A stretch of 64,000 nt of DNA. It comes from Sphingomonas rhizophila (lineage in GTDB: Bacteria > Pseudomonadota > Alphaproteobacteria > Sphingomonadales > Sphingomonadaceae). Where the stretch lies: contig NZ_CP060717.1 in the NCBI RefSeq assembly GCF_014396585.1, forward strand, positions 248,001-312,000, in the 5' to 3' direction. Both the position numbers and the translations under genes were made by a program. Positions within the stretch are counted from its first letter, which is position 1. Each line of letters opens with the position of its first letter. Below, piece by piece: positions 51,676-59,882 of the stretch. The notes beneath the pieces were generated by a model. The model ran no database searches, was not told the origin of the DNA, and was given only the letters and a program-made list of their open reading frames with translations.

Positions 51676-52838
51676 CGGCCGGCGCGAAGCCAGTCGTCAG
51701 CACGTCCACGGCGAAGGCGGAGATACATCGGAATCTTCCAGAGCAGGTAAAACGGCAGGGTCGCCAGCGCCTTTGCCGACAGGAACCGGCGGCCGTGGAT
51801 CGCCCAGACCAGCAGGATGAGGATGGTCGCGCTGAGCACCGCCGTGAATTGGACCCACACAGGCCACCACGCGGCCCCCAGTCCCAGCGTCAAAGCAGCG
51901 GCGAGCGCCAGCGCGGCAAGATCGAGCGCCATCAACAGCGTCAGCGGCGGCACCAGCATGTCCAGGCCGCGAACGAGCAAACCGGCGTTGCCGCGCCTTA
52001 GTCCCTCCAGGATCGTGGGTGGCCCCACGGCTCGCGCAAGGCGCAAGAACCCGCCTTCCCACCGCTCGCGCTGCTTGAGTGTCCCGTCGGCACCGCTCGG
52101 GTCGCTCCACACGATGGCCTCTTCGACCAAAACCGGCGGCGTTCCGGCCTTGGTCAGTTCCAGTCCCAGCTTGATATCTTCGACGATGTCAGCCGTCGCA
52201 AGCGGTGCTTCAGCGAAGATCGCCCAGGGCAGGGCCATGCCGGTGCCGGTGAGGTGAACTGACCCGGCCAGCCGCTGGAGACCGCGTTGCCGGACCAGGT
52301 TCTTCAGCATGAAGGCGAAGTTCGAAACCTGCACCATGGAGGGCAGGGCACGGCCCGGCTTGAGGAGATTGATGGTCTGGCCCGGCCGGCCACTGTCACC
52401 AACCCGCGCCACCAGCGCCACCAGCGAGGCGCGGTCGATGCTGCAATCGGCGTCGATGACGACGACCACATCCGGCCGCTGTGACTGCAATTCGACTTGG
52501 GCGCGTGCCAACGCGAAGCCTTTGCCCCGCCGCCCCGGTTCGTTGCGCTCGACGACGTGGACCCCGACTCTCCGCGCGATCGCGGCGGTTTCGTCGACGC
52601 AATTGTCGGCAATGACCAGGATATCGGCGATGCCTAGGGATGGCTCGCGAAGAGACGCCAAGGTCAATTCGATCGTCTTGGCCTCGTCGTGCGCCGGAAC
52701 GACGATCACCGCGGAATAGGGCGTCGTGGCGTTCCGGACTTTTTGCGCCATCGGTGCCAGGCCGATAGCGACTTCCAACAGGAATACCGAGGTCACCAAG
52801 ACGAATGGCGCAAGAAGAACAGCGATGAAGAAGGTCAT
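51672..52838 (-). CDS. Membrane-bound glycosyltransferase, GT2 family
   Basis: 388 aa. A membrane anchor starts the protein (FFIAVLLAPFVLVTSVFLLE). The GT-A part follows with YSAVIVVPAHDEAKTIELTL, DILVIADNCVDETAAIARRV, VVVVIDADCSIDRASLVALV (DxD), IVEDIKLGLELTKAGTPPVL (acceptor ED) and LKQRERWEGGFLRL, the Q/RxxRW motif of processive-type enzymes. Three or four C-terminal helices follow. It resembles transferases found with exosortase/EPS loci. The start at 52838 is divergent from the exosortase operon. Whether it is processive or single-step is undecided. Confidence 0.88.
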   Translation of the reverse strand: MTFFIAVLLAPFVLVTSVFLLEVAIGLAPMAQKVRNATTPYSAVIVVPAHDEAKTIELTLASLREPSLGIADILVIADNCVDETAAIARRVGVHVVERNEPGRRGKGFALARAQVELQSQRPDVVVVIDADCSIDRASLVALVARVGDSGRPGQTINLLKPGRALPSMVQVSNFAFMLKNLVRQRGLQRLAGSVHLTGTGMALPWAIFAEAPLATADIVEDIKLGLELTKAGTPPVLVEEAIVWSDPSGADGTLKQRERWEGGFLRLARAVGPPTILEGLRRGNAGLLVRGLDMLVPPLTLLMALDLAALALAAALTLGLGAAWWPVWVQFTAVLSATILILLVWAIHGRRFLSAKALATLPFYLLWKIPMYLRLRRGRADDWLRAGR

Positions 52839-52925
52839 CGTTCGATCGTTCTCTTAAAAGTGTTGCCGATTGGCACAGTCGAGCCCGGACCTGCGCACCG
52901 GCCTTGCGGCGTTAACGGCTTCAAA

Positions 52926-52940
52926 TTAGGCTCCTGTTAA
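52926..52940 (+). promoter_or_regulatory. CtrA-like half-site pair ahead of the exosortase operon
   Basis: TTAG-N7-TTAA, one base from the alphaproteobacterial CtrA consensus TTAA-N7-TTAA. It lies in the 111-bp divergent region between the GT2 gene and xrtV. Such sites occur by chance at some rate, so support is weak. Confidence 0.25.
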
Positions 52941-52949
52941 ACCACTCAC

Positions 52950-53869
52950 GTGGCAGCCGGACGGGACCACCTCATTTTGATAGCAGAAGCAGCGCTCAAG
53001 GATAGGATCGTCGGTCTCGGCCAGCGCGTGACCCTGTCCAGCTTGATCCTTTTCGCGGGCGTGGCAGCGTTGCTCGTGCCGACGCTGGTCGATGTCGCCC
53101 GCTTCAGCTGGACGACGGAGCAGGGAAGCCACGGCGCGCTGGTCCTGGCGTCCGGGCTTTGGCTGCTTCACCGTGAAAAGAAGGGCCTGCCTTCAGTGCC
53201 GATGACGGGCAATACCGGCCCGGTCTACGCCTTCATCGCAGTCGCGCTCCTGGTGTTCATCGCATCGCGCATCACCGGAATCCTCGAATTTTCGGCGCTG
53301 GCCATGTATGCTGCGTTGCTTGGGGCCTTGACGCTTTTCTGGGCCCGGCAACCATGCGCCGCCTCTGGTTCCCGTTGTTCTACCTGGCGCTATCGCTGCC
53401 ACCCCCGGATTCGCTGGTGGCCACGATTACCCAACCCATCAAGATCGCCATTTCAGCGGTCGCGGTCGACCTGCTCTACGCGTTGGGTTATCCCGTCGCC
53501 AGCGCCGGGGTCACTATCCAGATCGCGCAGTTCGAGTTGCTGATCGCCGCGGCCTGCGCCGGCTTGAATTCGATCATCAGCCTCAGCGCCATCTGTCTAC
53601 TCTACGCTTGGCTGCGGCATCAATCGAACGTCCGACACCTGCTGCTGCTCGGGCTCGCGGTCCTGCCGATCGCGGTATTCGCCAACTTCGTCCGAGTGCT
53701 GGTCCTCATCCTGATCACCTATTACCTTGGAGAAGCGGCGGCCCAGGGCTTCCTCCACGAATTTGCAGGGCTCGTTATGTTCAGCATCGCCTTGATAACG
53801 ATCTTCGCGGTGGACGAAGCACTGCTTCGGTTCAGCAACCGTCGGACAACGCGAAAGGCGGCCGCGTGA
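52950..53869 (+). CDS. xrtV: Exosortase, XrtV type, -1 frameshift near 53342
   Basis: About 306 aa after one base is restored in the G run at 53341-53343 (920 bases is 2 modulo 3). An 8-helix membrane protein. The exosortase triad is present: Cys codon at 53555 (LIAAACAGLNSIISLSAI), Arg at 53693 (FANFVRVLVLILITYYLG) and His at 53756 (GFLHEFAGLVMFS). The early part has FSWTTEQGSHGALVLASGLW. It should cleave a C-terminal sorting signal and attach its target to the surface, in step with exopolysaccharide synthesis. It is followed by overlapping epsI and by the accessory protein of the XrtV set. GTG 52950 or TTG 52977 could be the start. Confidence 0.87.
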
Positions 53870-54564
53870 CTCGCTCCATTCCCGACACCGAACGCCCGAA
53901 CCTCGAGCGGAGGCGATTGCTCGTCGGCCTGGGATTTCTGGGCGCAGCAGGCATCGCCGCAGCGCGCATGCCGAGCGAAAAGATCGATTATCTGGGCAAG
54001 AAGAAGCTTGAGGACATCATTCCCAAGCAGATCGGTAGTTGGAAGTTCGAGACGGCCAGCGGCCTGGTCATTCCGCCCGAGGACCAGCTGTCCAACGCGC
54101 TATACAGCCAGCTGCTGACGCGCGTGTACTCCAACGAGAAGGGCGCGCCGATCATGTTGCTCGTCGCGCAAAGCGGCAGCCAGACCGGCGTTCTCCAGAT
54201 CCATCGTCCGGAAGTCTGTTACCCTGCGGGAGGATTCAGCCTGTCGCCGGTGACTTCGCTAAACATCGATGTCGGCGGTCGCACGCTGACGACGAACAAC
54301 CTGCAGGCGGTCGGCGACCAGCGTGTCGAGCAAATCGTCTATTGGACCCGCATCGGCAATCATTTGCCGCCGAGCTGGGCGCAGCAACGCTGGGCCGTGG
54401 CTCGGGACAATCTGGCGGGGAAAATTCCCGATGCAATTCTGGTCAGGGTGTCCACGATCGACAATGATCGGGGAGCAGCCAACGCCATACTGGCAAACTT
54501 CACCCGTGACCTGTTGCAGTCGATGGCGCCGAACGACAGGAAAATACTGGTCGGGCCGGCCTGA
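53866..54564 (+). CDS. epsI: EpsI-family protein of the exosortase V system
   Basis: 232 aa from GTG 53866, overlapping the exosortase stop (GTGA). A twin-basic hydrophobic N-terminus (ERRRLLVGLGFLGAAGIAAA) precedes the EpsI domain: FETASGLVIPPEDQLSNALY, VLQIHRPEVCYPAGGFSL, and VYWTRIGNHLPPSWAQQRWA. EpsI proteins are found next to, or fused to, exosortases, and their exact task is unknown; they may help in assembly or in processing of the polysaccharide. The HRPEVCYPAGGF block is the family hallmark. Confidence 0.92.
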   Translation: MTRSIPDTERPNLERRRLLVGLGFLGAAGIAAARMPSEKIDYLGKKKLEDIIPKQIGSWKFETASGLVIPPEDQLSNALYSQLLTRVYSNEKGAPIMLLVAQSGSQTGVLQIHRPEVCYPAGGFSLSPVTSLNIDVGGRTLTTNNLQAVGDQRVEQIVYWTRIGNHLPPSWAQQRWAVARDNLAGKIPDAILVRVSTIDNDRGAANAILANFTRDLLQSMAPNDRKILVGPA

Positions 54565-54567
54565 TCC

Positions 54568-54822
54568 TTACTGCTCGGCGTCGGGTCCCGGAGCGAACGG
54601 TTTCAGGTAGAATAAGACGAAGGCAACAGTGCCGGCGATCAGCAGGATTGCGATGACATCCTGGTCATTGTTGCCGAAATAGTTGGCGATCGCGAGACCA
54701 AGTCCGGCAACCAGATATTCCAGCAGGGAATCGCGAGGCTTTTCCTCGCTCGATCGCTGCAGGAACAGGACAACCAACCCCGCGAACAGTCCGACCGTGA
54801 CCCAATCGTAGACAGTCTCCAT
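54568..54822 (-). CDS. Small membrane protein, XrtV sorting-system accessory protein
   Basis: 84 aa from ATG 54822 (METVYDWVTVGLFAGLVVLF), preceded by AGGGGG. A three-helix layout: VTVGLFAGLVVLFLQ, LLEYLVAGLGLAIANYFGNN, and VIAILLIAGTVAFVLFYLKP. Small proteins of this size and pattern sit beside XrtV genes in sphingomonads. It converges on epsI with a 3-base gap and is divergent from the EpsD-type PPIase. Function is unknown; it may stabilise the exosortase. Confidence 0.75.
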   Translation of the reverse strand: METVYDWVTVGLFAGLVVLFLQRSSEEKPRDSLLEYLVAGLGLAIANYFGNNDQDVIAILLIAGTVAFVLFYLKPFAPGPDAEQ

Positions 54823-54907
54823 TCGCCGAGCCCCCTTCGCTCCGTTCCAATTGCATCGCAAAGCTTATTGCGGCACATCTGTGTTTGCAAATGTAAGGGG
54901 AAGTTGA

Positions 54908-55723
54908 GTGCGCTATTCGGTCTTGTTGCTGACGGCAGCGGCGATTGTCGTGTCCGGTTGTGATCGTAAGGCCGAAGGCCAGACGGTCGCGGTCGTGAAC
55001 GGCGAGGAAATCACCTCAGCTGAACTGAACGCCGAAATCAGCCTCGCCAACCTGCCGGCCGACGTTGACAAGAAGGCCGCTACGGCGCGTATCCTGCAAA
55101 CCATGGTCGACCGCCGCCTGCTTGCGCAGCAGGCCAAGGCCGATGGCCTCGACAAAACGCCCGAGTTCCTGACGCGGCAGCGGCGCGCGACGGAAGACCT
55201 GCTGATCGGCATGGTCGCGCAACGGAAACTGAGCAGCACCAAGCTTCCGTCCCCCGACGAAGTCACCAAGCTCCAGCAGAGCCAGCCCGAGAAGTTCGCG
55301 AAGCGCGAGATTCTGACCCTCAGCCAGCTCGAATTCCCGACGCAAAAGGATCCCGCCGCTTTGCAGGCAATCAAGGATTCGCACTCCCTTGCCGACCTTG
55401 AGGCAGCGCTCAAGGCGCGCGGAGTGGAAGTAAGGCGGGGTACCCGGAAAATCAGCTCGGCAGACTTCCCGCATGACATTTATGTGCGTGTGTCGCAGTT
55501 GCCGCCGGGCGAACCCTTCCTGATCCCGGTTGGCAACCGCTCGGTCGCCAACGTCATCACCGCCCGCGAACCGGCGCCGCTGACGGATGAGCAAGCCAAG
55601 CCCGTCGCGGTCAACGTCCTGCGTCAGCAGAGCGGCGCGAAGATCATGGAAACGATGCTCAAGGACCTTCGGACCAAGGCGAAGATCGAATATAAGGAAG
55701 GTTTCGCACCGCCGGCCAAATAA
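54908..55723 (+). CDS. EpsD-family peptidyl-prolyl cis-trans isomerase lipoprotein
   Basis: 271 aa from GTG 54908, with AAGGGG 9 bases upstream. It has a lipobox (LLLTAAAIVVSGC) and then the SurA/parvulin-like N-terminal domain (VAVVNGEEITSAELNAEISL, ILQTMVDRRLLAQQAKADGL). A degenerate rotamase region follows (FAKREILTLSQLEF to RKISSADFPHDIYVRVSQLP and RSVANVITAREPAPL). EpsD proteins accompany exosortase/EPS loci and may fold the outer-membrane or sorted proteins in the periplasm. The stop codon lies in the loop of a perfect 8-bp hairpin. Confidence 0.9.
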   Translation: MRYSVLLLTAAAIVVSGCDRKAEGQTVAVVNGEEITSAELNAEISLANLPADVDKKAATARILQTMVDRRLLAQQAKADGLDKTPEFLTRQRRATEDLLIGMVAQRKLSSTKLPSPDEVTKLQQSQPEKFAKREILTLSQLEFPTQKDPAALQAIKDSHSLADLEAALKARGVEVRRGTRKISSADFPHDIYVRVSQLPPGEPFLIPVGNRSVANVITAREPAPLTDEQAKPVAVNVLRQQSGAKIMETMLKDLRTKAKIEYKEGFAPPAK

Positions 55724-55731
55724 GCCGGCGG
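55709..55731. terminator. Hairpin over the EpsD stop, between convergent operons
   Basis: CCGCCGGC (55709-55716), loop CAAATAA containing the stop, then GCCGGCGG (55724-55731): a perfect 8-bp GC stem. No U-tract on either strand. It probably slows transcription or blocks 3' decay at the junction of convergent genes. Confidence 0.45.
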
Positions 55732-55744
55732 AACGTCCGGGGGG

Positions 55745-56533
55745 TTAGTATCCGGCCGTGTAATATTTCCCGATGCCGTAGCCCTCGTTTATCATCCCGC
55801 CGCGATACTTGTTGAGGATCACGCCGGCGAGTTTCTCGGTGCCGAGCTGCGCCGTGGCGTCCTTTACTTCGCGGACGTTGGTCTTTCCTTCCTCGGCGAC
55901 GAGGATGTAGCCGTCGAGCTTCTCCATCACGACCGCCGCGTCGTCATTGGCGAAGACCGGCGGCAAATCGACAATGAACAAGTCGCGCTCGCCCGACGCG
56001 CGCATCGCCTGGAACAGGGCTTGGGCCCGCGCTCCGGCGAGCAACTCGGCCGAGGCGGTGAGCTTTGGCCGCGTCGGGAGGATGACCAGGCGCTGATGGT
56101 CGAAGCGGTAGGCTTCCGGATGGGTGACTTCCGGCGATTCCTCCAGGAACTGCCGCATCGAACCATTCTCGATCCCGCACAGCGCACTGACCGATCCGCG
56201 GCGCAGATCGAGATCGAGCAGATAGGTCTGGTACTTCGGGTTGCGGCTGAGCGAGGCGGCCAGGTTGGCGGAAATAAAGCTCTTGCCGACCTGAGGGGTT
56301 GCGGAGACGACCCCGAACGTCCGCCAGTTCAGCTCCGAATGAAGCTCGATGATTTTCGAGCGGATGAGGTTGAAGCTGCGTGACCTCGGATCGACGCTGT
56401 CGAAACCGTAGATCCCCATCGACTTCAGGACTTCGGGATCCACCGATAGCGGCGTCGCCTGTTCGGGCGACGTCAGGACGGCGGATAGTGGACGTGAATC
56501 CTGAAACACTGTGGAATCCCCTGGTTCGGTCAT
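55745..56533 (-). CDS. BY-kinase (CpsD/CapB-like tyrosine autokinase)
   Basis: 262 aa, ATG 56533 overlapping the GumC stop (ATGA). The kinase core shows a P-loop-like block VVSATPQVGKSFISANLAAS, the A'-motif TYLLDLDLRRGSVSALCGIE, and the Walker B-like LFIVDLPPVFANDDAAVVME. A C-terminal tyrosine cluster ends the protein (GYGIGKYYTAGY) for autophosphorylation. It lacks a membrane part, so it works with the separate GumC protein, as in the Gram-positive CpsCD or sphingomonad arrangement. It should adjust chain length of the exopolysaccharide. No cognate phosphatase is in the window. Confidence 0.9.
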   Translation of the reverse strand: MTEPGDSTVFQDSRPLSAVLTSPEQATPLSVDPEVLKSMGIYGFDSVDPRSRSFNLIRSKIIELHSELNWRTFGVVSATPQVGKSFISANLAASLSRNPKYQTYLLDLDLRRGSVSALCGIENGSMRQFLEESPEVTHPEAYRFDHQRLVILPTRPKLTASAELLAGARAQALFQAMRASGERDLFIVDLPPVFANDDAAVVMEKLDGYILVAEEGKTNVREVKDATAQLGTEKLAGVILNKYRGGMINEGYGIGKYYTAGY

Positions 56534-57948
56534 GCGCGCGCGCGGCGCCACTGCCAGAATTTAAAGAAGCGGCCGATGCCGGGCCGTGCATCATATTCCA
56601 GCACCGGAACCAACCCGAGGACAGGGAGGCCCAGGCGCTCGATCTGGCTCGGGCTGCGCAGCGGCTTGAAGATGAACTCGGCACCCAGCGCCAGCAGCAG
56701 ACCAAGGCCCAGGCCCGCCACCAGGCCACCGAGAATGAACAAGGGCCGGTTGGGCGACGTCGGCGTGTCCGGAAGATCAGGCGCATCGACGAGAGTCAGA
56801 CGCTCGGCCCGCTGCTCGCCGGCCATACGCGCCGTGTTCTGCGCCTTGAGCAGTTCGGTGGCGATCGTGCGATATTGTTCGCGGAGGGTCGAAGCACGAC
56901 TTTCCAATTGCATCGCCTGTTCCAGCACCACGGGCGCGCGCGCCGACCCTGCGGCTGCCGCACTGGCCCTGGAAAGCGCATCGCTGCGCTGGGCGCTGAG
57001 TTGCGCAATGGCCGCGTTGTTGGCCCGGATCTGTTCAGCGATGAGGTCGGAATTGGCCAGCTCGACCACCGGTTGACTGCGCAACTGACGAACCCGTTCC
57101 TCGGCCGCGATGACGTCCGGATGGGAGTCGCTGTAACGCGTCTTCAGCGATGAAAGCATGGCTTGGGCAGTTGCCAATTCCGATGTCTTTCCGCCGGTGC
57201 GGTTGGCCGCAAGAAGCTGGCGGTTCTGATTTTCGAGATTGGTGATCTGGGCGCTGTAGTTGCCGGTGTCGACCAGCGGCACCCCGCTTGATGCAAGCGC
57301 CGAACCATTGCGCGCCTTCAGCGTCGTGATGTTGTTTTCAATCTGCGAGATTTGCGATTGAAGTTTGGATGCCTGGTCTTCCAGGAACCGGACCGACAGC
57401 CGAGCCTGCTCTTCCATCGCATCACTGTCGATCTTCAGGAAGCTGCCGACAAAATTCTGAAGGACGGTCTGCGCCTTGCCGGGTTCTGGATAGTCGAACG
57501 TAAGCGTCACTGCGATGGCGTTGTCCGTGGCGGTGCCTCCGTCGAGGCTTCCGGACAAGGCACTGACCGAGGTTGCCGTCCGCATTTTTTCCACCACGAC
57601 CGACAGCGGCTCGGACCGGCGCTCGACCGGGTAAAGATCGTACTGGTCAATGAGCGCTATCAGGTCCCCACGGCTGAGGACTCGTTCGCGAATAGCGGCG
57701 ATGCGCTGCTCCACGCCGCCCGAAACCGGAGACTGAACGATATTGGACGGAAGATCCTGCGCCTGCACCAGCATGGTCGCCTTGGATCGATAAATGGTCG
57801 GCAATGTGTAAGCGGCCGCGATGCCGGCAATGAAGCACAGCAGCGTCGCCGCGATCACCACCCACTTCCGCTGCCAGATCATCGACGGCAAATGGTTGAA
57901 GAACCAGTTGGAGCCAGCTTCGCTCGACTGGACGCTAGCTTCCGTCAT
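56530..57948 (-). CDS. Chain-length/co-polymerase protein (GumC/Wzc N-terminal type)
   Basis: 472 aa, ATG 57948 overlapping the OMP stop. First membrane helix WVVIAATLLCFIAGIAAAYT followed by the Wzz-domain LPTIYRSKATMLVQAQDLPS. A long periplasmic coiled coil comes next (FLEDQASKLQSQISQIENNI and ELATAQAMLSSLKTRYSDSH) and GNVR-like SHPDVIAAEERV. Just before the second helix is the proline-rich LPDTPTSPNRPLFILGGLVA. This layout is that of GumC and Wzc without the kinase half. It links the kinase to the GumB-type pore. Confidence 0.93.
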   Translation of the reverse strand: MTEASVQSSEAGSNWFFNHLPSMIWQRKWVVIAATLLCFIAGIAAAYTLPTIYRSKATMLVQAQDLPSNIVQSPVSGGVEQRIAAIRERVLSRGDLIALIDQYDLYPVERRSEPLSVVVEKMRTATSVSALSGSLDGGTATDNAIAVTLTFDYPEPGKAQTVLQNFVGSFLKIDSDAMEEQARLSVRFLEDQASKLQSQISQIENNITTLKARNGSALASSGVPLVDTGNYSAQITNLENQNRQLLAANRTGGKTSELATAQAMLSSLKTRYSDSHPDVIAAEERVRQLRSQPVVELANSDLIAEQIRANNAAIAQLSAQRSDALSRASAAAAGSARAPVVLEQAMQLESRASTLREQYRTIATELLKAQNTARMAGEQRAERLTLVDAPDLPDTPTSPNRPLFILGGLVAGLGLGLLLALGAEFIFKPLRSPSQIERLGLPVLGLVPVLEYDARPGIGRFFKFWQWRRARA

Positions 57949-59198
57949 TGTTTGATGTCACCAATCCGATAGCGAAGGAAAATCAGGCCCGTCAGTTCCA
58001 CCGGGACGTTGGGCCCATCGCGATAATATATGTCGCGAGCGCTGACATCGACACCGCCGGAAAACCTGTCCGAGAAACGACGGCTGTAGGCCGCACCTCC
58101 TGAAAGATAATTAACCCGGTAGTCGTCATCACCCCGGTAATGCGATGCTGCGGCGCGGGCGTCGATCGAATCATTTCGGCTCAGGCGCCGGCTATAGAAG
58201 AAGCTCGCTGTCGTGGCGCGGGTCGCGTTGGCTCCGATGGTCGTCTGCACATCGTGAGACAGCGCCCCACAGAAATTCTCGAACTCGGTCGACTTGCAAA
58301 CCTGAACGTCTGCTGCAGGGCTGACGGACTTATCTCTGCCGGTCAGGGCCTTCCGGATCGAGTAGGATGCGCCGACCCCGAGCTTGATCCGCCAATTCTC
58401 GGCAAGGTCGCGGGATAGCGTTCCCAAGGCCGTGTAGACGTTGTTGCCGAGTCCCGGCGCCCTGTAGTCGGTGTCCTGTCCGATCAACCGAAGTCCAACG
58501 GTCGAACGTTCCGACAGGATACGGTCCCAGCTCGCCTGTGCCGAGATATTCCTGAAGCCCAGACCCGAAATGTCGTCCTCGTACCAGACTTTCTGCCCGG
58601 TCGCGGACATCGTCAAATTGTCGCGCTCGGTTACCCGCAGCGTGGTCCCCAAGTTCCCACCCAGGCGGTACGACCGCTGCCGGCTTCCGAACAGCGCCGG
58701 GTCAATGACGACGACCGGAGGAACGCCGGTCGTCGGATCCGGCGCCGGAAGATATCGCGTGCTGAGCAGGCTACCGAAGTCGACGCTGGCCTCGACACCT
58801 CCGAAAACGGTGACGCTCTCCGAAGCGCGATAGCTGTGCCTCACGTCAGCGCGGGCGAGCTGAGTGTTACTGGAGCCGTTCCGATTGGGATAAAAGCTGT
58901 TCTCGGCGAATGCGCTGAGCGACGTCGAACTGCGGTCGCCATCGATTGAATAAAAGCCGAGAATGGATGCGCGTCCGAAGATGCTGCCGTCCTCGTCGGT
59001 GCCTTGGGACGCATTGGTCGTGTAGCCCAGCGAACCTTGGAGATCGACGTATCCGTTCGCACGGTCTTTCGCCGCTTCCTGCGCCTGAAGCTCGCTGGCC
59101 GCATCCGCTTGTTGCGCCGTAGCGGCGGGCGCCATGGCGAGCAGACAGGCGCCGCCCAGGAAATGAAACGGCCGGAGCCCCAGTCTCGATGTCGTCAT
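57945..59198 (-). CDS. Outer-membrane beta-barrel protein of the exopolysaccharide operon
   Basis: 417 aa from ATG 59198; GTG 59201 is an adjacent alternative. A signal peptide (HFLGGACLLAMAPAATAQ) precedes a large barrel with alternating aromatic strands, e.g. VDLQGSLGYTTNASQGTDED, SFFYSRRLSRNDSIDARAAA and VELTGLIFLRYRIGD at the end. Such genes commonly sit between gumB and gumC homologues in exosortase/EPS loci. It may help polymer cross the outer membrane or hold it at the cell surface. It overlaps both neighbours. Confidence 0.82.
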   Translation of the reverse strand: MTTSRLGLRPFHFLGGACLLAMAPAATAQQADAASELQAQEAAKDRANGYVDLQGSLGYTTNASQGTDEDGSIFGRASILGFYSIDGDRSSTSLSAFAENSFYPNRNGSSNTQLARADVRHSYRASESVTVFGGVEASVDFGSLLSTRYLPAPDPTTGVPPVVVIDPALFGSRQRSYRLGGNLGTTLRVTERDNLTMSATGQKVWYEDDISGLGFRNISAQASWDRILSERSTVGLRLIGQDTDYRAPGLGNNVYTALGTLSRDLAENWRIKLGVGASYSIRKALTGRDKSVSPAADVQVCKSTEFENFCGALSHDVQTTIGANATRATTASFFYSRRLSRNDSIDARAAASHYRGDDDYRVNYLSGGAAYSRRFSDRFSGGVDVSARDIYYRDGPNVPVELTGLIFLRYRIGDIKQ

Positions 59199-59779
59199 CA
59201 CGGTACCACCATTGTGTCGCCGCTGTGAATGGTCGGAATGTCCGCGTCGCTCAGCGATCGCGTGTCGCCCTTCAGGGTAGCACCAATGCGCACCCTCAAG
59301 GTCTGGATGGCCTGACCCTGTTTGCGGATGATACGAATGCCGTTGACGTCGGCAAACTCGGTCGGGCCGCCGGCCATGCTGAGCGCTTCGAGGGCATTGA
59401 CGTAACGGCCGGGCGTGAACGTGCCCGGCGAGCGGACCTTGCCGATCACCGAGAACTGGAAGCCGGACGCCTTTTTGACGGATACCGTCACTTGCGGGAC
59501 CGGCCCGCGGTACTGCGGCTTCAATCCGGCAGTGATCCGGGCCTCGATCTCGGATGGAAGCCTTCCGGCAGCGGCGACCTGGCCGACCAGCGGATAGGCG
59601 ATTGTCCCGTCCGGCAGGACGCTGACCTCACGCTGCAGCCGATCCTCTCCCCAGACCGAAATTTCCAGCTCGTCGCCGGGATTGACGCGGTAGGCCGGAT
59701 CCGCCGACTGCGCTGCAGTCGGGGTTGAGAAGGCAAGCGCCAGCGGGATACAGGCCAGCGCCATTGCTCGGATGAACAC
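59198..59779 (-). CDS. Polysaccharide export protein (GumB/Wza family)
   Basis: 193 aa from GTG 59779 with GGAGAG upstream; the upstream extension has no signal peptide. A Sec signal (ALACIPLALAFSTPTAAQSA), not a lipobox, precedes the Poly_export domain (YRVNPGDELEISVWGEDRLQ, SVLPDGTIAYPLVGQVAAAG). One SLBB-like region follows (FSVIGKVRSPGTFTPGRYVN, IHSGDTMVVP). It is shorter than E. coli Wza and like GumB. It starts the minus-strand operon GumB - OMP - GumC - kinase. The other Wza relative at 13543-14595 serves the ABC capsule. Confidence 0.9.
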   Translation of the reverse strand: MFIRAMALACIPLALAFSTPTAAQSADPAYRVNPGDELEISVWGEDRLQREVSVLPDGTIAYPLVGQVAAAGRLPSEIEARITAGLKPQYRGPVPQVTVSVKKASGFQFSVIGKVRSPGTFTPGRYVNALEALSMAGGPTEFADVNGIRIIRKQGQAIQTLRVRIGATLKGDTRSLSDADIPTIHSGDTMVVP

Positions 59780-59882
59780 CAAAATCTCTCCTCGAACGCG
59801 TCCGACCTTGGGACGATGATGAGAAGGGTAATGGAAAACCGGGCCCACTAATATAGTGTTTCGGGCACTTGGTATCCCAGAA

